64,000 bases of DNA from Turnera subulata (lineage: Eukaryota > Streptophyta > Magnoliopsida > Malpighiales > Passifloraceae): contig JAKUCV010002229.1 of NCBI GenBank assembly GCA_028386065.3, positions 207,536 through 271,535 on the forward strand. Direction: 5' to 3'. Positions 44,640 to 54,665 of the stretch are shown in pieces. Within the stretch, counting starts at the first letter, position 1; every line of letters begins with the position of its first letter. The notes beneath the pieces were generated by a model that was given only the letters and a program-made list of their open reading frames with translations, was not told the origin of the DNA and did not search any database. The position numbers were made by a program, and so were the translations under genes.

Positions 44640-47600
44640 TTTTTTTTTTTTTTTTATGCTAATCGAGTGATGTTATTAATAAGAGAATATCATATGTACA
44701 AGAAGCCATCTAGGGGATGGCATTGGAACAAAAGGAAAAGACAGGTACAATTAAGTAAACTTTCTAAGAACTCCCCTCCATGAATGAAGTGCATCAGCAG
44801 CTAGAAACAAGCAGCCTGCATTGTAAGGAAACTTGGGCTGCAGTGATTTAATCCACCAGAAAGCTCTGACCAGTGAGAGATCAAATAATTGGACATGATT
44901 TGGTTCCACGTTAGTGAATATTAGATTATCTCTTGCCAACTAGATTGTCCATAATAAAGATAATCCCAAAAGCAACCAAGTAGAACGATTGGTGATGGAG
45001 GGAGATAGAAAAGGCCAGTTATAATACCACTCTGTGTGATATCACCTGGAACAACCCATTCGGCACCCCACCAACTAACTAATCTTTGCCACAAATACCA
45101 TGAGAACTTGCAATGGAGGAAGAGATGATTGATGGTTTCAAGATGAGTTGAGCAAAAAGGGCACATGGCATCACTAAAAGAAATAATACCTCTGCGAAAT
45201 AATGCTTAACGAGATGCGATACCTTTATCCATAGAAAGTGTTCGATTTTCGGAGGAGCAAGAGAGAGCCACACTGGTGGTTGCGGTTGTTTAGGCCACAA
45301 CTTGTCATAGATGAAGCAGCAACCACTTTTAACAGAAAAGGAGGCAGAATTTTTACCATGCCATAACCAGGAATCCTCTTTGGATGACTGATAAGAAACT
45401 TTACTGAGTTCGTCAATGATTTTGTTACGATCATCCTTCTCCCAATCATATAAAGATCTTGACCAGAATGTAGTACCATCAGCTAGCGGATTACTGGACA
45501 GTAACAGCTCTGTAAGACGAGCTTCCTTTAGATTGGAGATAAAAAAAAGTCGAGGAAAAATGGTTTTCAGCACTCCCAAATGTGACCAACTATCAGACCA
45601 AAAGAACACATTGGTTCCAGAACCAACATCAATACGCAGCTGATCTTTCAAGAAAACACCTGTTTGGCTATCCTGATTAGAGAATTTGACAATATTACGC
45701 CAAATGGGGGATGCATAATTGTGGTTGAAGCTTGGAAGAAAGGATGATGCTTCCTGTGAACATTTAGCTTTGACAAGATCAGCCCAAAGTCCGCCTTGAT
45801 TGGAAATATATTTCCAGAGCCATTTGAAGAGCAACCACTGGTTTTTTATCAATAGATTCTCAATGCTAAGGCCTCCATGCTCCTTTGGTCTTGAAATCTT
45901 GCTCCAAGCCACCCAACTTATTTTGTTACGATCAGAGGTTCCAGTCCACAAGAATTTTCTTTGGATTTGGACCAGCTTCTTAGCGACACCTGCATGAATT
46001 TTGTAAAGTGACAAATAATAAAGTGGTTGAGAGGAGAGTACAGATCGTATCAGCACCACCCTTCCGGCCATGGATAAGAATTTTGACTTCCACAAGGAGA
46101 GCCTGCTTCTAAATTTATCAATGGCGGGCTTCCAACTAATAGCTCTCGACATATTATAGCACCAAGTTGAAACCCCAAATACTTGAATGGCAAATTTTCT
46201 GTCTTGCATTGAAGCAGGTCGGCAAGGTACTTGGTTCTTTCCTTATCCATGTTTAGGTCTGCCAATCCGCTTTTAAAAAAATTCATGCTCAAGCTAGAAA
46301 GTAACTCAAAACATCTTAGTACTCATTTAAGATTGATGAGGGAGGAGATACAGGCTTCGGAAAATATGAGAGTATCATCCGCGGATTGGAGGAGATTTGC
46401 AGACACATTATGTATGCGTACTTCCTTGATCAAACCTTTGGAGATGGCCTGGGATATGATGGATTGAAGACCCTCTGCAGCTATGAGAAAAAGGAAGGGG
46501 GACAATGAGTCTCCTTTCTTGATTCCTTTGTGCATGCTAAACTGATCAGAGGGAGATCCATTGACAAGAATGGATAATTGTGATGATTTCAAGCACTCCA
46601 TGATCCAACCAATCCACTTTTGACCGAAGCCTTTAGCCTTCATAATTCGGAATAAATATGACCATAAAATGGAATCAAAAGCTTTCTTGAAGTCAATTTT
46701 CCACACTACCATGGATTTTTGGGCTCTTTTAAGACTATGAATGAGCTCCGAGGCAAGAAGCGCACCATCTAGTATGTTTTTCCCCTCTATAAATGCGTTT
46801 TGGGATCGACTAATTACTCCTGGGAGAACCGGTTTAAGTCTGGAAGCGAGGACCTTCGAGATGATCTTGTACACCCCATGGATAAGGGTGATTGGCCTAA
46901 AATCATCGAAAGAAGTAGCGCCCATCTTCTTAGGAACCAGGGTTATATAAGAGACGTTAACTCCATTGGGGAGTCTGCCATATTCGAAGAAGTGAGACAC
47001 CACTGTGAAAAGGTCATCCTTAACGAGCTCCCAAGATTTTCGGTAGAAAGATAGGTTGAACCCATCGGGCCCTAGTGCCTTTGAACCATCACAAGCCCAC
47101 ACAGCTGATCTTATTTCTTCAATAGTAATAGGCTCTTCAAGCTTTGAAGCCATGATACTATCAATTCTAGGCACGGGGATGGTACAGAGAGAAGGTCTGT
47201 TAACATTAGATTCTGAAAATAAGGAGGAAAAATAACTAAAAGCCTCTTTTTTTATACCTGCAGGATCTGATGTAGTACTAGAACCATTTTCAATGGAAAG
47301 AAGAGCGTTTTTGCGCCCCCTCCTGCAGGCAATAGTGTGAAAGTATTTGGAGTTCCTGTCGCCGACTTTTAGCCACTTTTCTCGGGACTTTTGCTTCCAT
47401 AAACTTTCGTGTTGCTTCGCCCAGAGAAAATAATCAGCTCGTAGTTTCCTGAGTTCCTCCCCCTCTGATTGAGATAACACCCCTTGATCGCCTTTTAGTT
47501 CTAAATCTTCGATTTTTCCCTTCAAGAGAGAGAAGCAATCATTGATATTTCCAAAAGAGGTTCTGTTCCAATGGGCTAGCTCCTTACGCAGAAGGCTGAG

Positions 47601-48436
47601 CTTTTTCAAAAAGCTGAAATTGCCAGTAAAAGTGTCTTCAATTTTGCTCCACATACCCTTAAGAATCTCTTTGAAGTTAGGATGTTTCCACCAGCAATCC
47701 ATAAATTTGAAGGGCTTAAAGCCCCAATCAACTTTATCTTGGGTGAGGAGAAGTGGCAATGGTCAGAGGAGCGACGCCATCCTGCTTTCAACTGCAAGGT
47801 ACTGAATTCTATGCTCCACTCTGGTTCACACATTGCTCAATCAATCTTGCTGGCTGCAATATTAATTGACCAAGTAAATTGACGACCGAATAGGGGGAAT
47901 TCTTGCAATTGCAACGAGTTCATAAAACTCCTCAAAGCACCAGCACCTCGTGGGTAGAATGTACCACTACGTCTTTCCTCGGGCAATAAAGTTTCGTTAA
48001 AATCTCCAATGACCAGCCAAGGAGATTTGAAAGTATCTTTGAGTCTGAGAAGCTGCTTCCACATATCAATTCTTTCCTCTAAAATTACACTCCCGTAAAA
48101 CACAACAAATACAAAATTTTGAGCCAGAAAAGCCACAAGATCCTTCCACTAAAATCAAATTTGTGCTTTTAATTGATTGGAAACAGACAAAGTAAGAAGA
48201 GTCCCAAATCAGTATAAGACCACCAGCATTACCCGAGGCATCAACTGTTAAAAATTCTTTATCTTTTACATCCCAAACTTTATTGCAAAAAGCAATGTCA
48301 AGTTCGCAGAGGAATACTGTCTTCGCATTAACGTCTCGAGCCATAGAGTTCACCTGTTTATGCTTTAGGGAAGAACCGACACCACGAATATTCCAAGAAA
48401 GTACACTAAACATATAAAATAAGAAGTACTCTATTA
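44640..48436 (-). mobile_element. LINE-A: L1-type retrotransposon, ORF2 only
   Basis: Flanked by a perfect 14-bp TSD GGTTATGATCAACT (44626-44639 and 48437-48450). The poly(A) tail appears as a T run at 44640-44655. The 5' end lies only 23 bp upstream of the ORF2 methionine, so ORF1 was lost by 5' truncation at insertion. It inserted in the 3' flank of a duplicated pectinesterase gene end. Confidence 0.95.
44751..48413 (-). pseudogene. LINE-A ORF2 (endonuclease, reverse transcriptase, zinc-binding end), broken
   Basis: Starts MFSVLSWNIRGVGSSLKHKQ. The EEP endonuclease has WNIRG, FLCEL, AGGLILIW and, after a frameshift near 48100, WLVIGDFNET and QFTWS. It continues in a third frame as DKVDWGFKPFKFMDCWW. 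RT spans about 46323-47200: GSKALGPDGFNLSFY, VPKKMGATSFDDFRPITLI, WKIDFKKAFDSILW, KGIKKGDSLSPFLF and SADDTLIFS. The usual F of the FADD active-site box is S here. Downstream frames carry the zf-RVT region (MCPFCSTHLETINHLFLHC, about 45120) and the C-terminal tail. At least four frameshifts or stops make it inactive. Confidence 0.92.
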
Positions 48437-48450
48437 GGTTATGATCAACT

Positions 48451-49100
48451 AAGATTCAAAATTCATAAATTCACCATTAATAGCAAAATGCATATTGTTT
48501 CCTTGCTAGAACAATATTCTAGCTGTATTCTTTATAACTATACAATAAATATAATATTTTAGAAAGCGTAATGCTTTATCATTTTTACTGATTTTCAGAG
48601 GATATTAAGATTTGGCAGATCGATGTTTAGGGAGTAAAGTTGCTCATGCCATAGCTCAAATGGCAAAGAGCAACGTAGAACCTCAGGTTTATGCTGAGGA
48701 TGCTCCCAGAGCTGTCCTTGATTTAGCCATTGCTGATGTTATTTGTGCTGCAACTTAGTCAATGAAAGATCGCAATATTCATAAAAAAAGAAAAAGGGAC
48801 AGGAACAACTATCAAGTATCAACTATATATTTGCTACCTGAACAGATATGATATGCGTTGGCACTAAATTGAACATTACACAAATTTTCTAGGCTCTTAA
48901 TTATATAGTGGGAGAAAGCAGTAAAATTTTGTTATGGAAACTCAAGGATTATTAGTTATGAACATCCTTTTATGTTGAGAAAAGTATCTGTGATTCCCTA
49001 TAGCCTTTCTAGCTTTTATTTACCCACCCAACATGACAAAATGGTACAATTAATCCTAATATAATCAAATTTAAGATAAGGTGAACGCCGAATAAATCCA
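48451..49100. repeat. Duplicated 3' flank of pectinesterase gene, unit 1
   Basis: Together with 44510-44639 this aligns with 49238 to about 49640: agattcaaaattcat..aatagcaaaat, then tagctgtat..cttta, then tttgctacctg. It is older or more diverged than a recent duplication, with many substitutions. A LINE fragment (48621 to about 48790) is inserted only in this unit. Confidence 0.7.
48621..48790 (+). pseudogene. LINE fragment: RNase H-like C-terminal end with A-rich tail
   Basis: Plus-strand frame GSKVAHAIAQMAKSN, then PRAVLDLAIADVICAAT and a stop at 48756-48758. It resembles the end of the RNase H-like domain in plant LINE-type elements (NxVAHxLA...). An A-rich tail ataaaaaaagaaaaa follows. 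It is absent from the paralogous unit at 49238-49640, so it is a short 5'-truncated insertion. Confidence 0.65.
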
Positions 49101-49215
49101 AGAAAATGGTATGGTCAAGCTTTTATATTTGTTGACTGCTAGCTTCAGGAATTTGTCACGACCGTTAGGATTTGCACCTGCCCCGTACAGTTGCATTCTC
49201 TAAATAGAACCATCC
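49101..49215 (-). pseudogene. Pectinesterase last-exon copy, decayed
   Basis: Minus strand reads FYLENATV, then after a lost base the equivalents of CTGAGANPNGRDKFLK and LGFI. It matches the better copy at 49639-49799 but has at least two frameshifts and lacks the end. It is the product of the tandem duplication. Confidence 0.6.
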
Positions 49216-49638
49216 TGCTATTATAACTATGGATGGTTGGAAATTAGAATCATGCATGTGTTTATTTAGATATGTTTTTGTTTTATATATCCTATCAATA
49301 TTTTAACTTTCCAATTTTGTACTATATATGGGCACCCCGTTTGTATGGTAATCGGAACAGAGATTCAAAATTCACTATAAATAGCAAAATAAAGGTTGTT
49401 TTGTACTAGAATATTGGTCTAGCTATAATATTCATAGCTGGCTATGCAATAATTACAATATAATAGAAATTGTAAAGCTTTACCCTTTACTGACTTACAG
49501 AGAAATCAAAAGGCCAAAAAGAGCTACCAATGATTTGCTACCTGAAAAGATGTAGGCGTTGGCTCTAGTTTGAACACCTGCACTAAATTCCCGGTTTATT
49601 GAGTAGTTAAAAAAAAAAAAAGAAACAAAACTCGACTC
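49216..49638. repeat. Duplicated 3' flank of pectinesterase gene, unit 2
   Basis: From about 49238 this is the second unit of the duplication described at 48451-49100, without LINE insertions. Non-coding; ends with an A run (49610-49622) just before the stop codon of the pectinesterase exon. Confidence 0.65.
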
Positions 49639-49799
49639 TTAAATAGTAGGAGGAGGAAGCAACCACGTTGAGGCCTCAATAAATCCAAGTGAAAGGTAGG
49701 GTTGAGCTTCTGCATCTGCTAGCTGCTTCAGGAATTTGGCACGACCATTAGGATTTGCGCCTGGCCCCATACACTTTGTATTCTCCAAATTGAACCGTA
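49639..49799 (-). pseudogene. Pectinesterase, last exon
   Basis: Encodes RFNLENTKCMGPGANPNGRA, KFLKQLADAEAQPYLSLGF and IEASTWLLPPPTI, then TAA at 49639-49641. This is the C-terminal end of a pectin methylesterase of the pollen/PPME1-like type (..GPGA...R..W.K.L.D.EA.P..SL.FI..S.WL). The acceptor TTTGTAG is at about 49800. These enzymes remove methyl esters from cell-wall pectin. The penultimate exon lies at 50281-50467 on the same strand and is frameshifted and cut by LINE-B, so the locus is dead even though this exon is intact. Confidence 0.75.
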
Positions 49800-49874
49800 C
49801 TACAAATACAATATAAAAAATTCAGCTAGGAATTTCAATTGTTAAATCAATATATATGTGTTGAGTATAATTAT

Positions 49875-50189
49875 TGTTGGAAAATAGTGGGTCCACTCAT
49901 AAGGGGTGCTCACTTAAACCCAACTGGGTCCAATTGGGGCCCAACTATGTTATATATAAGCCACTACAAAGGGGAGGCTAGTACACTTGTACAACAGACA
50001 ACACAAATAACCTGCATACTGTAAACTAGAGATTTAGACCGTGGAAACTAAGAGGCCGATCCGACATACTGTGACGGTCTCCACCGATCAGTAATCCAAG
50101 TCGTGGCTCCCGATCCTGACAACGCTTCCGCTTCACTTACAGATAAGTGTTCTTATCTATTATATGTATAAGTACATTGAAATCCTTCA
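49875..50189. mobile_element. Solo LTR (315 bp) in the pectinesterase intron
   Basis: TGTTGGAAAATAGTGGG to AAATCCTTCA, flanked by TSD attat (49870-49874 and 50190-50194). It is related to the stretch at 20302-20636. No internal region, so the family cannot be assigned beyond LTR retrotransposon. Confidence 0.85.
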
Positions 50190-50280
50190 ATTATCAATAA
50201 TTTTGTAATCCAATTCAAGAAGTATCTTAGCAAAACTAATTAGATGAATAGAAAGATGAGAGATAAATATATACGCACTT

Positions 50281-50467
50281 GGAACGGTCTAGTTTGTTGA
50301 AAAGGGACCATCCCTCAGAGTGGACAACCTTGCCCATCTCAGAATAGGCAAACACCACCCTTGGCTTTTCCATCCAGGGTCGCCCCAGGTAAGCCCCAGT
50401 GGCCTCTCCTGTTACCTTGCAGTGTTAGAAACGCAAATCTTGTATCTTCGTGATCGTTGTTCCTAGC
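50281..50467 (-). pseudogene. Pectinesterase, penultimate exon, frameshifted and truncated by LINE-B
   Basis: Minus strand reads RNNDHEDTRFAFL, then one base out of frame [17 protein letters not shown] and [20 protein letters not shown], then [12 protein letters not shown]. The YLGRPW and VVFAY..M blocks are diagnostic for pectin methylesterases (the R and W of LGRPW are in the active site). A one-base gain near 50430 breaks the frame. The exon stops at the LINE-B poly(T) at 50468. The rest of the gene should lie beyond the right edge of the window. Confidence 0.8.
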
Positions 50468-50576
50468 TTTTTTTTTTTTTTGATGAAACGAAAGTTGTAT
50501 TGAATTCTGGAAAGAAGAGTTCAGGTCAAGCCATGGAAGCAATGACTATAACCCTATGTACATCAGGAAACAAAAA

Positions 50577-53500
50577 CTAGACAAAGACCAAGTTACATTT
50601 TGGACCACACCAAGCCTTGATGCTATCTGAATTTTGGATAACCGAAGATAAAAGGTATGGATAGCTAGGTTGTGTTGCTTTGTACCAGATAAGAGACTTG
50701 AAAAAGATTAATTCCAGAGCCCTTCCCCAATCAACCTCAACAGCTTTGAAAACCAATTTGTTCCTTGCAAGCCAAATGATCCATATAAAATTGAAGAAGA
50801 TTACCATCCAGGGTGCCCTTGATTGTACCGATCCAGCCAAACCCCACCATTAAACCATTAAGTCATCTAATCTTCGAGGAGTACACCATTTAATCCCCCA
50901 CCATTCACATAGTTTACACCACATGACCCAAACAAAACGGCAGTGAACAAGTAAATGATCTATTGTTTTAATTTCTTCACCACAAAAAGCACAAAGAGCA
51001 TTCTCAGCTTGGATTATATTGTTCCGAAGTACAATAGACCTTACCGCAATGCCATTATTTAATGCCATCCATGTAAAACATTCCACTTTGAATGGAGCAC
51101 ACCCCATCCACACCCAGGGCAGCGGGACATTTGAGCTTAGATTTCTGCATATGCTTTCATAACCAGATTTTACAGAGTAGGTTCCATTAGCACTTTCAGT
51201 CCATTTCCAAGCATCCGTTCCCTCAGCACAACATTCCACATTATCCAAAATTCTTCTAAGTCTATCCTCCTCTTCCATCTCCCAAGGGTAAAGATTCCGT
51301 CTCCATATTAATTCCCATATGTTACTATCACTTCCGGTCCCAAACACATCCGCCACAGTCGCTTGTTGAAAGGAAGATAAAGAAAAGAGGGAAGGGAACA
51401 ACTCCTTAAGACTTCCATCAGATAACCACCTATCGAACCAGAATTTACAGTGGGATCCATCTTTTAGCTCCATTTGAATACCCTGTTGTAACCTCATTCC
51501 ACCTTCACAGACCCCTTCCCCTGATTTAGCTATGTTTCTCCAAATAATAGATACCCCGGAATCCTTAAATGAAGGCCATGAAGACTCAGAGTTCCGGATA
51601 TATCTTTGGGCAACAATTCTCGCCCATGAAGGTTTCTGAGAAGAGGATTGATGGAAATTAGAAAACCTCCAAAGCCACTTGAAAAGCAAACATTGGTTTT
51701 TTATGAGCATATTTTCGATCCCTAGACCCCCACGATTCCTTGGTCTGGCAATCTTGTTCTAACCAAACACATCCTCCTCTTGTCTCCTTTTCCACACCAT
51801 AAAAAGTTCCTTTGAAGCCGAACAATTCTTGAAGCTACTCCCAAAGGCATCTTGAACATAGATAGGTAATAAACAGGCAGGTTACTCAACACAGATTTGA
51901 TAAGAGTCACCCTACCTCCAAGAGAGAGAAATCTTCCTTTCCAGGTGGCCAGACGCGCTTTGATCCTTGCAACAACTGGTTCCCACGCTTTGATTCTATT
52001 CATATTCAATCCAAGAGGAAGACCCAGATAAGTGATTGGCAAAAACTCAACCTTACTCTTCAAAGCACCTGCTAAATAATTTGTCCTTTGACAAGACATA
52101 TTCACACCCACTAAACTGCGCTTGTGGAAATTGATGCTGAGCCCGGATAAAATCTCAAAGCATCTCAAAACCCTTTTTAGATTTAATAGGGAGGCTTCAT
52201 CATCTGGGGAGAAAAAAATAGTATCATCAGCAAACTGTAACACGACCGTCGCCATCACCTCATGATTAATCTCACGAATAATCTCTTTTGAAACAGCTTC
52301 CTTAATCAAACAAGTAAGACCCTCTGCCACGATGTTGAAGAGAAATGTTGATAGAGGATCGCCTTGTTTTAATCCTCTGTGAGCTGTAAAATCATTGGAA
52401 GGACTGCCATTCAATAAAACCGCCATTTTAGGAAAACCAACACAGCCCCAAATCCACCGTAACCATCTCTCCCCAAAACCCATTGCTCTCATAATTTCCA
52501 ATAAAAAGTCCCACGAGACTGAATCGTACGCCTTCCTAAAATCAATCTTCCATATCACAGCCCTCTCATTGTTCTTCTTTAATTGATGGATGGTTTCAAA
52601 AGCTGTCATCATACAATCCAGGATTTGTTTGTCTTCAATAAAGGCATATTGATGCTCACTAATCACAGAAGATATTACTCTTTTCATTCTCCTTGCCAGA
52701 ACCTTTGACACAATTTTATAGATCCCATGAATAAGGCAAATTGGCCTGAAATCTTCCAGTATCTTCGCGTCAGATTTTTTAGGGATCAGACAAATAAATC
52801 CCCTATTAACTCCTTTAGGTAATCTGCCGTATTGGTGGAAGTCATTCATGAGGTCCAATAGATCCTCACTAATCAGATCCCAGGCCTCCTTGTAAAAGTT
52901 CAAATTGAAGCCATCTGAGCCCGGTGATTTATTGCCATCACATTCCCATAAGGCCTCTTTGATTTCTTCTAATGAGAATGCTCTTTCCAAAGTTTCCACT
53001 TGATCTGCAGTGAATTTTCTAATGAGAATGCTCCTTCCCCAAGCAAATATCGACTTTGAGTTGGATTGAAACAGTTCAGCAAAGTAGTCTTTAGCTGCAT
53101 CCTTCACTTCCTCTGGTTCATTCAGTACCACCCCTCCTCTCTCAATTTCCCGGATTGAATTCCTCCTTCCCCGATTACAGGCATTAAAATGAAAGAATCT
53201 ATTATTTTTATCTCCTAGCTTTAGCCAATTAATCCTGGATTTCTGCCTCCAAATACTTTCATGATGTTTCTCCCTCTTTTTCAATTCTGCCTTCCATTCG
53301 AAAACTTGTTTCCTCTCCTCATCCCTCAAAACACGTCGATCAGCTTCTCTGTCCATGTCTTCAATCTGTTTTTTCAACACCCTGATTGCCATATCGACAT
53401 CCCCGAAAACTTCCTTATTCCACACTTTCAAAGATTGTTTTACATAGCCCAACTTCCTAATTAAGTTGTATTGACCAGGATAGCGCAAAGTAGCAGCCTT

Positions 53501-54275
53501 CCACATGTCATTCAAATCGGACCCAAACCTCTCATGAGATAGCCAACAATTAAGGAATTTGAATGGCTTGATTCCCCAGTCCTTCTGGTCTTGAGATAAT
53601 ATAATAGGGCAGTGATCTGAGTCTTCTCTATTCTCAGCCCAGAGTTTGATAGATGGAAACATAGAAAGCCAATATGGATCAAAAAAGGCCCTATCTATCT
53701 TACTAGTTGCCCTGTAATTCCACCAGGTGAATTTTTTTCCTTGCAATTCAACTTCACATAGGTTGCTTGAGAAATGAAATCCGATAAGGCCCGAGACCCC
53801 CTATTGCATATTCGACCACTGAGCCTCTCTTTAGCTTCCAAAACCTCATTAAAGTCTCCAATTATCAACCGTGGGACGCTTGACTCCTGTACGCGAGCCA
53901 GTAGTTCCACCCATAAATCATTTCTTTCCTCTAGATCACAGGGCCATAAACTCCACAAACACCAATCTGTTTGTCCCCTGTAACAATACCATCCACCATA
54001 ATCCAATTTCTCCCACTACTTCTACTCAAACAATTGAAAAAGGATATTTCCCACAAAAGAGATAGCCCGCCCGAGCTCCCTTCCGCACCCACCTCCATAA
54101 AATCAAACGGCCCACTATCCCATAACCTGCCATATTCCTCAATACTCAAACCACGACTCTTTCTTTCACAGAGGAAGACCATTTTTGCCTAAACTTTCCT
54201 CATTAAATTCTTAATACTATTGCATTTTCTTGAGGAGCCGAGACCCCTTATGTTCCAGAATAGCATAGAAAACAT
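50577..54275 (-). pseudogene. LINE-B ORF2 (endonuclease, reverse transcriptase, zinc-binding end), few breaks
   Basis: Begins MFSMLFWNIRGLGSSRKCNS at 54275. There is a stop at about 54190, then KMVFLCERKS, GGLSLLWEISFF, RLIIGDFNEV and KFTWWNY with frameshifts near 53940 and 53745. From 53746 a single 674-codon frame holds the EEP end (ASKIDRAFFDP, SDHCPIIL) and RT: GNKSPGSDGFNLNFY, ILEDFRPICLIHGIYKI, WKIDFRKAYDSVSWDF, RGLKQGDPLSTFLFN and the active-site box QFADDTIFF. A frameshift near 51750 moves to LIKNQCLLFKWLWRF and the zf-RVT motif CAFCGEEIKTIDHLLVHC (about 50960-51010). The last part ends at 50577. RT itself is intact. Confidence 0.93.
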
Positions 54276-54319
54276 GATAGGAAAAAACGAAGGCACGCAT
54301 AACTGACCTGAGCTATTGA

Positions 54320-54665
54320 TTAGGTAAGGGTATCCCTCACCCTCTCAAACTCTTCATTTTCCTTTTCAATTAATTGCCCCACTTGACGAGCAATCTCCTC
54401 TGGTTCACCATTCATGGACAGCCCCAACATCATTCTTGCTTCCATTGTTCTTTCCACCTCCTCTACTGAAGACACCTTTGGCGCGCTATCTACTGCACCC
54501 ACACGGGCATTGCCCGCCATTATTTCACCATCCTGCGTTGAACTGTCTCCAGTCACCAAAGATCTTAAGCCAACAACTGGGACTATCTTTTTTATTTTCC
54601 TTATTTTTCTGTACTGAGAGCTCCTTCTAACATGTGCCTTATCAACAAGGGCATTAAACTGTTTT
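54320..54665 (-). pseudogene. LINE-B ORF1, C-terminal end
   Basis: Minus-strand frame FQKQFNALVDKAHVRRSSQY to EEFERVRDTLT and stop. Acidic, with no zinc knuckle in this part. It ends 45 bp before the ORF2 start, the usual L1 arrangement. The N-terminal part lies beyond the Tekay-1 insertion. The assignment is by position; the sequence itself is not diagnostic. Confidence 0.55.

Larger units (their letters stand above)
50468..54665 (-). mobile_element. LINE-B: L1-type retrotransposon, 5' part cut by Tekay-1
   Basis: The T run at 50468-50481 is its poly(A) tail. It carries the end of ORF1 and a nearly complete ORF2. The 5' end is displaced by the Tekay-1 LTR at 54666 and should resume right of the window, so no TSD can be read. 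It inserted in a pectinesterase exon. Confidence 0.92.
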
